This document shows positions 16,611 through 25,993 of a stretch of 64,000 bases of DNA, piece by piece. The notes below the pieces were generated by a model that searched no databases, was not told the origin of the DNA, and saw only the letters and a list, made by a program, of their open reading frames with translations. Every line of letters begins with the position of its first letter. The first letter of the stretch is position 1. This DNA is from Candidatus Gastranaerophilales bacterium. Lineage in GTDB: Bacteria; Cyanobacteriota; Vampirovibrionia; Gastranaerophilales; Gastranaerophilaceae. Both the position numbers and the translations under genes were made by a program. The stretch spans positions 31,768 through 95,767 of the forward strand of contig CALVBD010000007.1 in NCBI GenBank assembly GCA_944325635.1. Reading direction: 5' to 3'.

Positions 16611-16669
16611 ATTATACATTTCCATTGACAAACCGTGAAAATATGTTTATAATCATGAATAATATTCAT
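16611..16669. promoter_or_regulatory. Divergent promoters and palindromic operator of the prepilin/HTH pair
   Basis: On the plus strand TTGACA (16625-16630), 17 bp, TATAAT (16648-16653) is a perfect sigma70 consensus for the prepilin. A palindrome ATGAAT-AAT-ATTCAT (16655-16669) covers its predicted +1. On the minus strand TTCACG (16639-16634), 17 bp, TATAAT (16616-16611) drives the HTH gene. The two promoters interleave, so one protein bound here could affect both. Confidence 0.75.
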
Positions 16670-16711
16670 ATAATATGAAATAATTTAATTGTTTGTAAAT
16701 AAGGAGGATGC

Positions 16712-17326
16712 ATGCGAAAAGGATTTACTCTGGCTGAGGTATTGATAACTCTTGGGATTATTGGTGTGGTTGCCGCGATGACGCTGCCTGTACTTACAAA
16801 AAAATACAAAAGACATATTGCAGGAACCAGGCTTAGAGCTGCATATAGCATACTTTCTCAAGCTCTGACTATGTCTGAGGCAAAAAATGGTTCTGCGGAA
16901 TACTGGACTGTTCCCTCTAACGGGGAGGAGTTAAATGATTATATGATGAAATATTTTGCTCCTTATGTTAAACATATTGAAACCGGTACAAAATCGGGAT
17001 ATTTCCCGATTGATAACGGTAATGCACCGTATTTAAAGCTAAATAACGGGACAATTTTGTATTTTCATAAAGGCGGAGGGTATGATTTGATTATTGATGT
17101 AAACGGTATAGCTCCTCCAAATAAGTCAGGATATGACATATTTTGTTTTCTATTAAATGCGATGGACTCACCAAGTTATAGAAAAGGGTTCCATCCCATT
17201 CGTCCGCAAAATGTGGAAAATCGTAATTCATTATTTTCATTATGCAAATCAGAGCCGAACTATTGTGCGGCTTTAATTGAGTATGACGGCTGGGTTGTAA
17301 AAGACGATTATCCGTATAATTTATGA
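16712..17326 (+). CDS. Type IV prepilin-like protein (pilin A)
   Basis: The 204-residue protein starts MRKGFTLAEVLITLGIIGVVAAMTLPVLTKK. It has a short basic leader, Gly before the cleavage site, the +1 Phe and Glu5, and a hydrophobic helix, as required for PilD-type processing. The C-terminal globular part has Cys residues (FLLCKSEPNYC-like pairs) typical of minor pseudopilins. The ribosome binding site AAGGAGG is strong. The stop codon abuts the stop codon of infB on the other strand. Confidence 0.88.
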   Translation: MRKGFTLAEVLITLGIIGVVAAMTLPVLTKKYKRHIAGTRLRAAYSILSQALTMSEAKNGSAEYWTVPSNGEELNDYMMKYFAPYVKHIETGTKSGYFPIDNGNAPYLKLNNGTILYFHKGGGYDLIIDVNGIAPPNKSGYDIFCFLLNAMDSPSYRKGFHPIRPQNVENRNSLFSLCKSEPNYCAALIEYDGWVVKDDYPYNL

Positions 17327-19822
17327 TTACAGGCTGTCGCGTTCGATTTCTTCTGTTGTTGAAACTTCAATAATATCACCGACTTCAATATCATTCCATT
17401 TGCTGAACGATATACCGCATTCAAACCCTTGCGCAACTTCTTTAACATCGTCTTTGAAACGTTTAAGCTGGTCGATTGCGCCTTTAAATATTTCTTCACC
17501 GTTACGGAGCAGTCTTGCGGCTTTGCTTCTTACAATCTTACCTTCCGTTACATAGCAGCCAGCAATTTTTGTGGTCTTACCGATTGTAAATACCTGACGG
17601 ACTTCTGCTTTTCCGAGTTCAACCTCTTTAATTTCAGGCTGAAGAAGTGAAAGCATTGTTTTTTCCATATCTTCAAGTATCTGATAAATGATATCGTAGG
17701 TTTTTATTGTAACCCCTTCTTTTTCGGCTGCAGCCGCAGCTTTGTTGTCGGTTTTTACCGTAAATCCTAAAATCAATGCCCCTGAGGCTGATGCAAGCAT
17801 TACGTCTGCTTCTGAAATATCACCTACGCCGACGTGAATAATTTTTGTCGTAATTTCTTTTGATTCAAGCTGTGCAATCGCCTGAGAAACAGCTTCCGCT
17901 GAACCGTGTGTATTTGCTTTAATTATTAAGTTCAATTGAGGGATATCTTCATCTCCAGCAACAGCTTCACGTCTGATGTGGGCTGGAAGCATTGCCTCTA
18001 ATCGTTTGTCACGTTCTTTTTCACGGCGTTTTTCAACGATTGCTTTCATTTCTTTTTCGTTTTTAACTACTTCAAACCTGTCGCCAGCCTGCGGTACTTC
18101 CGTTAAACCAAGAATTTCAACAGGAGTTGACGGTTCCGCTTTTTGGATTTTTTCGCCGCTGTCGGATAAAAGGGCACGAACTCTGCCGCATGCAGTTCCG
18201 ACAACCACACAGTTGCCTATTCTAAGTGTTCCGTTTTGGACAAGAAGTGTTGCGACCGGTCCTTTCCCTTTATCTAAGTTTGCTTCAATTACAACGCCTG
18301 ATGCCTCAGCTTTCGGGTTAGCTTTGAGGTCTTGAACTTCCGCTACGAGCAGAATGTATTCCAATAATTCGTCAATGCCTGTTCCCTGAAGAGCTGAAAC
18401 TTTAACCGTAATTGTATCTCCGCCCCACTGTTCCGGTACAAGCCCGTGTTCTGTTAATTGCTGTAACACTTTATCAGGGTTAGCACCAGGTTTATCAATT
18501 TTGTTAACTGCAACAATGATAGGTACTTCCGCAGCTTTTGCGTGGTTAATTGCTTCGATTGTCTGAGGCATTATACCGTCGTCTGCCGCAACAACAAGAA
18601 TTGCAATATCTGTTGCCTTAGCACCGCGTGCTCTCATTTCCGTGAAAGCTTCGTGTCCCGGAGTATCTACAAATACGATTTTCTTTTCTTTATTGTTGTC
18701 AAGGTAAACCGTATAAGCACCGATAGATTGCGTAATTCCGCCGACTTCGGTTGCGACAATTTTGTGTTTTGATGCACGGATACTGTCAAGTAATGTTGTT
18801 TTACCGTGGTCAACGTGACCCATAATACTTACAACAGGTGCGCGTTTTTTCAGTAATTTTTTATCGACTTCTGATAACGCTTTTTTCTCCTGCTCTTTTT
18901 CAAGTTCTTCTTCTATATATGCGTCTAAATCTTCTTCAAGAACTTCAAGGTTGTATTCCGCACAAATCTTTTTAATGACATCAACGTCAATAAGCTGGTT
19001 GACAGTCGCCATAATTCCGTTCATCATAAGAAATTTTACTATTTCCGCCGGTGTTCTTTGAATTTTTTCCGACAATTCAGATATTGTCATTGCGTGATTT
19101 ACAACAATTGATTTGACTTCCTGAACTTCCTCTTCTTTATGAACTTTCTTTTTATGTTTTTGAGCAGCGGCTTTTTCTAATGAAATTCTTTCCTGTTCTT
19201 CTTTTTTATTGAATTCTTTATCTTTCTTTTTGCTGTCTGAGCGTTTTTTACCGGAACCTTTATTTTCGTAAATATCTTGCGGAATTATATGTCGTTCTAT
19301 CGGTTTTTTTATACCTGAAGGTCTTTCCGGTCTTTTGCCCTCTTCCCCTTTGGCCTGTCCGTCTCGTGGTGGAAACGGTTTTTTAAGACGTTCACCCTGC
19401 TGTTTTGGCGGAAATTTTTTACCATCTTCTCTGCGCATGGTCGTTTTTTCTCCGTCAGGTTTTGCTGCAGGTCTTGGTGCTCGTCTAACGATTTCAAGAC
19501 GGCTTTGAGGCTTTACAACTTCAACTTTAGGCCTTTCTATAACAGCCTTTTTAGGTTCTTCCGCTTTTTTGTCTTCAGGTTGTTTTACCTGTTCTGTTTC
19601 TGCTATCTTTGCTTTTTTTACGATAAATGCTTTAGGTTTTTTTACTTCTTTTACAGAGCCGGCATTTATGAAATCTTTCAATCTTCTTACCTGATCAACT
19701 GTCAGAGTGCTTGAATGAGTTTTTCCAGTAATAGAAATTTGTGCAAGTTTTTCTATTATTTCCTTGCTTGTTAATTTTAATTCTTTAGCTAATTCATTTA
19801 TTCTTATTGTTTCAAAACTCAT
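17327..19822 (-). CDS. infB: Translation initiation factor IF-2
   Basis: The 831-residue protein has an N-terminal IF2_N-like helix region (residues 1-55), a long Lys/Pro-rich low-complexity linker (to about 240), a second IF2_N, then the G domain with [27 protein letters not shown] and [10 protein letters not shown], and domains II to IV ending [18 protein letters not shown]. It delivers fMet-tRNA to the 30S subunit. It overlaps ylxR upstream by 11 bp. Downstream rbfA is displaced by the prepilin/HTH insertion. Confidence 0.97.
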   Translation of the reverse strand: MSFETIRINELAKELKLTSKEIIEKLAQISITGKTHSSTLTVDQVRRLKDFINAGSVKEVKKPKAFIVKKAKIAETEQVKQPEDKKAEEPKKAVIERPKVEVVKPQSRLEIVRRAPRPAAKPDGEKTTMRREDGKKFPPKQQGERLKKPFPPRDGQAKGEEGKRPERPSGIKKPIERHIIPQDIYENKGSGKKRSDSKKKDKEFNKKEEQERISLEKAAAQKHKKKVHKEEEVQEVKSIVVNHAMTISELSEKIQRTPAEIVKFLMMNGIMATVNQLIDVDVIKKICAEYNLEVLEEDLDAYIEEELEKEQEKKALSEVDKKLLKKRAPVVSIMGHVDHGKTTLLDSIRASKHKIVATEVGGITQSIGAYTVYLDNNKEKKIVFVDTPGHEAFTEMRARGAKATDIAILVVAADDGIMPQTIEAINHAKAAEVPIIVAVNKIDKPGANPDKVLQQLTEHGLVPEQWGGDTITVKVSALQGTGIDELLEYILLVAEVQDLKANPKAEASGVVIEANLDKGKGPVATLLVQNGTLRIGNCVVVGTACGRVRALLSDSGEKIQKAEPSTPVEILGLTEVPQAGDRFEVVKNEKEMKAIVEKRREKERDKRLEAMLPAHIRREAVAGDEDIPQLNLIIKANTHGSAEAVSQAIAQLESKEITTKIIHVGVGDISEADVMLASASGALILGFTVKTDNKAAAAAEKEGVTIKTYDIIYQILEDMEKTMLSLLQPEIKEVELGKAEVRQVFTIGKTTKIAGCYVTEGKIVRSKAARLLRNGEEIFKGAIDQLKRFKDDVKEVAQGFECGISFSKWNDIEVGDIIEVSTTEEIERDSL

Positions 19823-20057
19823 TTATTAATTTTCCTTTCAACTCTTGCGGTAGAGAAGTTTTCAGTGCTTTTTGCAATCTGTTTTTTTTGAATGCGGCTT
19901 CTATACAAGATTTATTATAACAAAGATATACGGATCTGCCAAATGTTTTAGAATCTCCGTTCACGACTATGGTATTATGCGCATGTTCTCTGGTAATTTT
20001 TATCATTGAATTTCTGTTTTGGATTTTTCCGCACCCTGCGCATTTTCTGTCTGTCAT
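19812..20057 (-). CDS. ylxR: YlxR/RnpM family RNA-binding protein
   Basis: The 81-residue protein has RKCAGCGKIQNRNSMIKITR at the N-terminus and GRSVYLCYNKSCIEAAFKKNRLQKAL, the DUF448 signature. Members bind RNA, and in some Firmicutes modulate RNase P. The position directly before infB is the conserved one, but nusA, its usual upstream partner, is missing and prfA takes that place. Confidence 0.9.
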   Translation of the reverse strand: MTDRKCAGCGKIQNRNSMIKITREHAHNTIVVNGDSKTFGRSVYLCYNKSCIEAAFKKNRLQKALKTSLPQELKGKLINEF

Positions 20058-20067
20058 TCAATAAATC

Positions 20068-21150
20068 CTAACTTACTTCTGCCAGTTTTTCCAGTTTTAA
20101 TTTTTGGTCATATTCCATCAATAATTTTATCAGTTCGTCCAAATCCCCGTCGATTACCGTCCAGACGTTAAGGTTGTGGTTAATCCTGTGGTCGGTTAAT
20201 CTTCCCTGCGGGAAGTTGTATGTTCTGATACGTTCGCTTCTGTCACCTGTTCCGACCTGTGAACGGCGAAGGTCTGTAATTTCCTGCATTTGTTTTTGCA
20301 CTTCCATATCGTAAAGTTTTGCTTTCAAAATTTGAAGTGCACGTTCTTTGTTTTGCAGCTGGGAACGTTCTTCTGTACAGAAAATCATAATTCCGGTCGG
20401 TTTGTGGAATACACGGGCGGCTGTTTCAACCTTGTTTACGTTCTGACCGCCTGCGCCGCCCGAGCGGGCTGTTGTGATTTCTATATCGTTCATGTTGAGT
20501 TCGATTTCAACGTCATCAACCTCCGGCATAACAGCAACGGTTGCGGTTGAGGTGTGAACTCTTCCCTGAGATTCTGTTGCAGGAACCCTCTGGACTCTGT
20601 GTACGCCTGATTCGTATTTCAGTCTTGAATATACAGCGTCACCTTTTATGGAAATAATTATTTCGGATACGCCGCCCGCTTCGCATTCTGTTTTACTCAG
20701 AACCTGAGTCTGCCAGCCCTGTTTATCCGCGTATCTCATATACATTCTCGCTAAATCTCCGGCAAAAATGTTCGCTTCATCACCGCCTGCTCCGCCGCGA
20801 ATTTCCAGCATAATGTCTTTGTCATCCATAGGGTCGCGCGGTAACAATAATATTTTCATCTGTTCTTCAAATTGAGGAATTTTTGCTTCGTTTTCTTCGA
20901 TTTCAGCTTTTATCAACGCTTTCATTTCTTCATCGTGTTCCGAATGAAGCATTTCTTTTGCGTCCGCTATTGCATCGGTTGCTTTTTTCCATTCATAATA
21001 AAGGTTAACCGTTTCCTCCATTGATTTTCTTTGTTTGGATAAATCCCTGAACCTTTTGTAATCCTGAATTACGGCAGGGTCAGAAAGAGTTTCTCCAAGC
21101 TCTTTATATTTCTTTTCTATTTGTAATATTTTATCTAGCATATCTTTCAT
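20068..21150 (-). CDS. prfA: Peptide chain release factor 1
   Basis: The 360-residue protein has the stop-codon-reading PAT tripeptide (190-192, in [10 protein letters not shown]) and the catalytic GGQ (234-236) in [20 protein letters not shown]. It releases peptides at UAA and UAG. RF2 would carry SPF in place of PAT. No Shine-Dalgarno precedes ATG 21150, but TATAAT ends exactly 6 nt upstream, so the message is probably leaderless. It is the first gene of the prfA-ylxR-infB run. Confidence 0.96.
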   Translation of the reverse strand: MKDMLDKILQIEKKYKELGETLSDPAVIQDYKRFRDLSKQRKSMEETVNLYYEWKKATDAIADAKEMLHSEHDEEMKALIKAEIEENEAKIPQFEEQMKILLLPRDPMDDKDIMLEIRGGAGGDEANIFAGDLARMYMRYADKQGWQTQVLSKTECEAGGVSEIIISIKGDAVYSRLKYESGVHRVQRVPATESQGRVHTSTATVAVMPEVDDVEIELNMNDIEITTARSGGAGGQNVNKVETAARVFHKPTGIMIFCTEERSQLQNKERALQILKAKLYDMEVQKQMQEITDLRRSQVGTGDRSERIRTYNFPQGRLTDHRINHNLNVWTVIDGDLDELIKLLMEYDQKLKLEKLAEVS

Positions 21151-21156
21151 ATCCCG

Positions 21157-21184
21157 ATTATAACAGGAACAAATTTTTTTTCAA
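21157..21184 (-). promoter_or_regulatory. Leaderless promoter of prfA
   Basis: On the minus strand TTGAAA (21184-21179), 16 bp, TATAAT (21162-21157), then 6 nt to ATG 21150. Confidence 0.7.
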
Positions 21185-21241
21185 ACATGGGATGTACATT
21201 CAAAATTTATTTGTGATAATATATTTTCGGAGAAAACCATT

Positions 21242-22033
21242 ATGCCTCAGAATTACGGAATAGCCTTAATAATTACACTTTTAGCAGGGCTTGCAACTGC
21301 AATAGGTGCCGGTGTTGCGTTTGTTGTTAAACGTGATAATATGAAAGTTCTGTCAATCGGACTCGGATTCTCTGCAGGGGTAATGATTTTTCTTTCTTTT
21401 GTGGATATTATTCCTTCTGCCGCGGAAATGCTGAGAGATGTTTTTCCGCATAAATTTAACTGGATTGTTTATATAAGTTTTATTATCGGGCTTATTGTAG
21501 CAATTTTGATTGACTATTTTTTGCCGGATCACGTTGATGAAGACGAACTTATGAATCCTGATAAACCCGCTAAACACAATAGTATGATTAAGCACGCAGG
21601 GCTTTTGACGGCTGTCGCAATCTGTGTTCACAATTTCCCTGAAGGTATGGCGACTTTTATGACATCTACTCAGGATTTAACTCTCGGGCTTTCAGTCGGG
21701 CTTGCGATTGCTATTCATAATATTCCTGAGGGTATTGCTGTTGCGCTGCCTGTTTATCAGGCTACTGGAAAACGCCGTTATGCAATGCTTTATGCGGCTT
21801 TGTCCGGTATATCGGAACCTATTGGCGCAATTATAGGAATGTTTCTTTTAAATCTTTTCCTTCCGCAGATTATGGTCGGTGCTTCTATGGCTGCAGTTGC
21901 GGGAATTATGATTTATATTTCTTTTGATACTCTTCTGCCGCTTGCAAAAGAGTACGGTAACTGGCACTTATCAATGATTGGAATTGTTTCGGGCATTCTT
22001 TTTATATGGACAAGTCTGCTGCTTATGCCGTAA
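21242..22033 (+). CDS. zupT: ZIP-family zinc transporter
   Basis: The 263-residue protein has eight hydrophobic segments. Helix IV has HNFPEGMATF and helix V has HNIPEGIAVALPVY, the metal-coordinating ZIP motifs; between helices III and IV is a His/Asp-rich cytoplasmic loop (DHVDEDELMNPDKPAKH). It imports zinc and possibly other divalent cations. A GGAG site precedes the ATG. The gene is single and diverges from prfA. Confidence 0.9.
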   Translation: MPQNYGIALIITLLAGLATAIGAGVAFVVKRDNMKVLSIGLGFSAGVMIFLSFVDIIPSAAEMLRDVFPHKFNWIVYISFIIGLIVAILIDYFLPDHVDEDELMNPDKPAKHNSMIKHAGLLTAVAICVHNFPEGMATFMTSTQDLTLGLSVGLAIAIHNIPEGIAVALPVYQATGKRRYAMLYAALSGISEPIGAIIGMFLLNLFLPQIMVGASMAAVAGIMIYISFDTLLPLAKEYGNWHLSMIGIVSGILFIWTSLLLMP

Positions 22034-22059
22034 GTGATGGTTTGATTGGAGTTTTTCTA

Positions 22060-22500
22060 TTAATTGAAGTGAGAATTGTGCTGAGATTAATTATTGTTGA
22101 ACCTCTCACTATTCACTACTCACAAAAAAGCTGGATTGCTTCGCTATCGCTCGCAATGACTATCCCGTCCATCTCTCGTATGAAGAGGTAATGTCGGTTG
22201 GACATACTTGCCCAACTAAGTACCTGTAGAACTGGTGAGGTGTACAAGAAAAACCCTCCGGCACTTTCGCGCCACCTCCCTTACAAGGGAGGCAAAAATT
22301 CCGGATTGCACGTGCCTGGATGAAATGTTACGTCATTCTGAGGGCGAAGCCCGAAAGAATACAGCTTTTGGAATATAAAGAGTGAAGAGAGTATTGTGAT
22401 GAGATTAATTATTATTGAACCCTTCACTACTCACCATTCACCCTTCACTATAAAAATGTTGGATTGCTTCGACTAAAGCCTCTCAATGATATTTCAATCC
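22060..22500. repeat. Mosaic of short dispersed repeats
   Basis: The 565 bp gap holds two blocks of the tandem-like TCACTATTCACTACTCAC family (22066-22127, 22378-22451), the GATTGCTTCGC/GCTCGCAATGAC palindrome (22131-22160 and a degraded copy at 22451-22485), a CCCTCC...CCTCCCTTACAAGGGAGG double hairpin (22254-22291), and CATTCTGAGGGC/GAAGCCCGAAAGAAT (22332-22366). No coding signal is seen. Confidence 0.75.
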
Positions 22501-22598
22501 TTCTCCCGTATGGAGAGAAAAGCTTCCGTTATTTCCACGTTCACTTATAGCGTTTTTGCGCTATAATTCTTATTGAAATTTACTTATCCGGAGGAAGA

Positions 22599-23669
22599 AT
22601 GCCAAATTTATCCAACCTTTTTGATATCGGAAGAAACCTTTATGCAATGCCGTCTTACCTTTCTAATTCAGGGAAAGCCTTGGTACCTTTAAGATACTTT
22701 TTTGAACTTACTTACCGCTGCAACCTTCAATGTCCTTATTGTTACGTTGGTGACGACAGAAATAAAGACGAACTCTCTACTGAGGAATGGTTCCGGATTA
22801 TTGACCAAATCCCTTTTTATTCTTTTGTAACTCTCGTTGGCGGAGAACCGTTGGTGCGGAAAGATTTTATTGATATTTTAATGAAAACCGCGAAGAAAAC
22901 TCTCGGAAAACTCAATGTCGTATCTAACGGAATTTTGATTAACGATGAAATAATCGACGCTTTTATCAAAAGCAAAATGATGCTTTTGTCGGTTTCGTTA
23001 GACGGTTACGGAGAAAATCACGACAAAAACCGCGCCAAAGCCGGGATTTGGGACAAGATTATGAACAATTTTGATAATCTGAATTCCAGAGAAAAACGTC
23101 CGATGGTTGATATTAAGACTATTGTTCTTGAAAATAATCTTGATGACCTTGTAAAGCTTTACAAAATGTGTGATGAAATGAAATTTAATTTCCTTTCAAT
23201 TTCCTTTTTGCGTAATAATAATCTGAAACAGAATTCTGTTCTTTTTGACAGTTTTGTGCCGGAATTTAATGCGAACTATCCAATTCAAAAATATTTTGAT
23301 ATGGAACATTTTAAGGAAGTTTATAGAGAACTAGAGAGTTTAAGCAAGAAATCAAAAGTTCAAATAAGATTTTCGCCAAAGTTTGAATATTCCAAAGATC
23401 CGCTGAAAAAAATTGAAGAATTTTTTAATTATCCTGCGGATAAGCCTGTAGCGGAGATTTATAAACCTTGTATTTATCCGTATTCTAATATGATGATTAC
23501 GCCATCGGGCGATGTTTACCCGTGTCTTTCGCAAAAAATCGGAAACGTGAAAGATATGAGTATAAAGGAAGTTTTTAATCTTCCGCACTATAGATGCTTC
23601 CGCAAAAACCTGAAAGCCGCAAAAGTTTTCGGTGCCTGTCAGATGTGCTGCGAACTCTGTGTTAAATAA
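22599..23669 (+). CDS. Radical SAM protein with SPASM-like cysteine-rich C-terminus
   Basis: The 356-residue protein has CNLQCPYC (Cys41, 45, 48), which holds the radical SAM 4Fe-4S cluster, then VTLVGGEPLVR and VSLDG segments of the half barrel. The C-terminus has PCIYPY, a SGDVYPCLSQKIGN strand and CQMCCELC, suggesting one or more auxiliary clusters as in SPASM/Twitch enzymes. No small precursor peptide lies beside it, so a RiPP role is not supported. A GGAGGA site precedes ATG. The stop codon abuts that of the convergent prepilin gene. Confidence 0.85.
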   Translation: MPNLSNLFDIGRNLYAMPSYLSNSGKALVPLRYFFELTYRCNLQCPYCYVGDDRNKDELSTEEWFRIIDQIPFYSFVTLVGGEPLVRKDFIDILMKTAKKTLGKLNVVSNGILINDEIIDAFIKSKMMLLSVSLDGYGENHDKNRAKAGIWDKIMNNFDNLNSREKRPMVDIKTIVLENNLDDLVKLYKMCDEMKFNFLSISFLRNNNLKQNSVLFDSFVPEFNANYPIQKYFDMEHFKEVYRELESLSKKSKVQIRFSPKFEYSKDPLKKIEEFFNYPADKPVAEIYKPCIYPYSNMMITPSGDVYPCLSQKIGNVKDMSIKEVFNLPHYRCFRKNLKAAKVFGACQMCCELCVK

Positions 23670-24392
23670 TTACCATGGATAATCGTTCTTGAATTCCCAG
23701 TCGTCATACATTAGTAAACATCCGCAGGTCTGCGGGTCTGTTTTACAGGCTGACACAAGTTTATCTCTGTTGTCCGATAAAGAAACTGAACCGCCTGTGA
23801 TACTCTTATGAGTATCGCATTTTGCATAGTGAAAATTTTTGTTTATGTCCATCCTGAAAGAGAAAATATCCATTCCTAAGGTATTAGGTTTTTGGTAACC
23901 GTTAGTGTCAAATCTTACATGTAAAGTCAAAGATGTTGCCATTCCAGTTTCGTTATCAACTCCTCCGCCTGTGATGGATGTAATCATACTTCCGTCTCCA
24001 AAGATATAAAGAACTTCACTATTCGCAAGTGCGCTTCCTCCGGTGCATTGGCCGGGGGTATTACAAACTTTATAATCTCCTACGCATGCGGATTTTCCGT
24101 TTCTGCAATTTTTTATAACTACCATATATTTCATTATGTATTTGTCAAACCAGTCATACAAAGAGTCTGAATTATGGTAAGCTAATGTTTCTACCCAATA
24201 AACAGGGTCGCCATTATCAACGATTGAACGATTGACTGCCTGATTAATAGAGCTGTAAAATTTTTTGAGTCTCGCTGTTTTATCTTTATTTTGAATTTTG
24301 TTAATAACAGACGGCAGTGTCATCGCTGCTACAATTCCTATTATGCCAAGTGTTATAAGCACTTCCGCAAGTGTAAAAGCCATTATTCTCAT
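23670..24392 (-). CDS. Type IV prepilin-like protein (pilin B)
   Basis: The 240-residue protein starts MRIMAFTLAEVLITLGIIGIVAAMTLPSVINK, with the hydrophobic pilin helix and Glu5. The residue before Phe+1 is Ala rather than Gly. The C-terminal domain has paired Cys (CRNGKSACVG, CNTPGQC, CKTDPQTCGC) suggesting disulfides outside the cell. AAGGA precedes the ATG. It is divergent from the XRE gene at 24491. Confidence 0.85.
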   Translation of the reverse strand: MRIMAFTLAEVLITLGIIGIVAAMTLPSVINKIQNKDKTARLKKFYSSINQAVNRSIVDNGDPVYWVETLAYHNSDSLYDWFDKYIMKYMVVIKNCRNGKSACVGDYKVCNTPGQCTGGSALANSEVLYIFGDGSMITSITGGGVDNETGMATSLTLHVRFDTNGYQKPNTLGMDIFSFRMDINKNFHYAKCDTHKSITGGSVSLSDNRDKLVSACKTDPQTCGCLLMYDDWEFKNDYPW

Positions 24393-24425
24393 AGTTATTT
24401 CCTTATTATAGTTAATAATATATTA

Positions 24426-24451
24426 CTATAGTAGTTATAAAGCTACTATAG
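24426..24451. promoter_or_regulatory. Palindromic operator between pilin B and its XRE gene
   Basis: CTATAGTAG and CTACTATAG are perfect 9 bp arms 8 bp apart, in the 98 bp divergent region. Downstream TAAAAT (24479-24484) lies 6 nt before ATG 24491. Confidence 0.7.
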
Positions 24452-24490
24452 AAGATAGTAAGAAATTTGTCAATCATATAAAATTAAAAA

Positions 24491-24727
24491 ATGCAGAAGG
24501 ATGATTTTCTTAAAGAGCTTGGGTTTGCAATCAAGATGAAGCGAATGCGGCAGAAAATTTCGCAAGAAAAGCTTGCGGAACTTGCAGACTGCAGTCTTTC
24601 TTATATCGGTTTTGTCGAACGCGGCGAAAAAAGTATTTCTTTATATAATTTTTTGAAAGTTGCTGCTGCGTTGGATTTAGAGGTCGGGGATTTTTTGAAA
24701 GAATTCTTGTTGAACTCTTCGTCTTAA
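24491..24727 (+). CDS. XRE-family regulator, leaderless
   Basis: The 78-residue protein is a single XRE helix-turn-helix (MKRMRQKISQEKLAELADCSLSYIGFVERGEKSISLYNFLKVAAALD). No ribosome binding site is visible; TAAAAT ends 6 nt before the ATG. The divergent arrangement and the palindrome suggest it controls pilin B and itself. Confidence 0.82.
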   Translation: MQKDDFLKELGFAIKMKRMRQKISQEKLAELADCSLSYIGFVERGEKSISLYNFLKVAAALDLEVGDFLKEFLLNSSS

Positions 24728-24749
24728 TGTTTTTTTATGAAGAACTTAT

Positions 24750-25262
24750 TTGAAATGTGAATTGTGAGGAGTGAATGGTGAAGGGTTCAACAAGAATTAG
24801 TTTCATCACGCTTCACACATATCTCTTCACATTCCAAAAGCTGGATTCTTTCGGGCTTCGCCCTCAGAATGACGTAATTTTTCCATAGTACCTTAGTAAC
24901 TTTTTCTTCCCCCTCACCCTAGCCCTCTCCCTCAAGGGGAGAGGGAAAATTTTAAAGCCTCCCTTTGTAAGGGAGGTGGTGTGTTAGCGCCAGAGGGTTT
25001 TCATCATTTCATCATTTCAACTAAATTGCCCATTCACTACTCACGCCTCACACTAAAATACCCTCTCCTGTCCTTCGGACACCCTCTCCCAGTGGGAGAG
25101 GGAAAACTTTCTTCAAATTTGCCTCTCAGCACAAGGCATACAGGGGTGTAAGACTCGTTGTCTTGTCTGCTCCCTTTGTATCCCTCAAGGGGAGAGGGTA
25201 ATAGCCCCCCTCACTCTTTACTCTTTACTTTATTGAACTTATCGTCCTTGCGTCCTAACGTC
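24750..25262. repeat. Mosaic of short dispersed repeats
   Basis: The 650 bp gap is packed with repeats in both orientations: the GTGAGGAGTGAATGGTGAAGG family (24755-24832, 25030-25055, 25205-25235), GGATTCTTTCGGGC/GCCCTCAGAATGAC (24838-24875), CCCTCTCCCTCAAGGGGAGAGG (24922-24952), CCTCCCTTTGTAAGGGAGG with its AGCGCC arm (24958-25000), CCCTCTCC-type blocks (25063-25107, 25120-25200), and TCGTCCTTGCGTCCTAACGTC (25238-25262). No gene is seen. Confidence 0.75.
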
Positions 25263-25270
25263 TTTTACCC

Positions 25271-25430
25271 TTAGTGCCCCGGGGAAAGCTTACCCATGAA
25301 AACATGGGGATGTTTTCCCGGCGATTGAAATGGCGTCTTTTTTTATTTTTGAAATACGTTATACTGAATATGTAATCGGTTAAGGCTCAAACCCTTAGAT
25401 GGTAAAGCTGTTTGCCGGGCTCTTGGGAAA
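25271..25430 (+). other. Possible structured RNA region before the phage-like module
   Basis: A compound hairpin CCGGGGAAA...CCCATG-AAAA-CATGGG...TTTTCCCGG (25279-25321) is followed by a T-run (25338-25351). The stretch 25379-25430 is GC-richer than its surroundings and leads into the ribosome binding site at 25431. I do not recognise a known riboswitch. Confidence 0.35.
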
Positions 25431-25444
25431 ATGAGGTTTTGTGT

Positions 25445-25831
25445 ATGGGATATATACATTGCTGCGGAGGCCTGCGTAAGACGCGTTCTTATGCTCTTGT
25501 GCCACGGAAAACTTTCCGGATGTGTGAACTTGATGTGCTGAAAAAATGCCCTGTTTGCGGTCATTTTGTTGTTCAGCTTACCAGGGTTAACGAAAATGAT
25601 GAAATTTCTACTGTTAGAAAGGTAAATGCAAAGGCCGAAAAATTTTTTCAATCTTTGAAAAAGTTTATCCTTTACGAAAAAGTTCCACAAAAAATTCCGT
25701 TGTTCGGGCATGGAAAATTCTATCTTAATTATAACGAATACGGAATTAAAAAAAGATGCTATTCAAATCTTAGTACTTTGAAAATCGGCTTGTATGAAAA
25801 TAAAGACTTTAATAATCTTCAATCCTTTTAA
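25445..25831 (+). CDS. Small zinc-ribbon-like protein at the start of the phage-like module
   Basis: The 128-residue protein (MGYIHCCGGLRKTRSYALVPRKTF) has CPVCGHFVVQLTR, with CC near residues 6-7 and CPVC near 36-39 as potential metal ligands. The C-terminal half is basic and aromatic. ATG 25445 is chosen because GAGG lies about 10 nt upstream; an in-frame extension to 25412 is not supported. Function unknown; its position suggests a phage-derived regulator or virion-associated protein. Confidence 0.6.
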   Translation: MGYIHCCGGLRKTRSYALVPRKTFRMCELDVLKKCPVCGHFVVQLTRVNENDEISTVRKVNAKAEKFFQSLKKFILYEKVPQKIPLFGHGKFYLNYNEYGIKKRCYSNLSTLKIGLYENKDFNNLQSF

Positions 25832-25849
25832 ATTATCTTGACTCTCTGC

Positions 25850-25876
25850 GGGATGAAATTAATTCATCCCATTTTA
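25850..25876 (+). terminator. Probable terminator
   Basis: The stem GGGATGAA/TTCATCCC has an ATTAA loop and is followed by ATTTTATT. Confidence 0.5.
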
Positions 25877-25993
25877 TTAATAAAAATTTAATAAGGAATT
25901 ATTATTAAAAAAATAGCCATTCGGCGATTATTCTTTAGGTATTATTTTATCAGGAAACCAGAATAGCTGAAGTATACCAGTAAGGAAGAAGAA

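Noticed and set aside
22599..23669. Radical SAM protein as part of a RiPP cluster
   Set aside because: No short precursor ORF, leader-recognition domain, protease or exporter is adjacent.
25060..25200. Clustered CCCTCTCCC repeats as a CRISPR array
   Set aside because: Repeat units vary in length and orientation, there are no regular spacers, and no cas gene is in the window.
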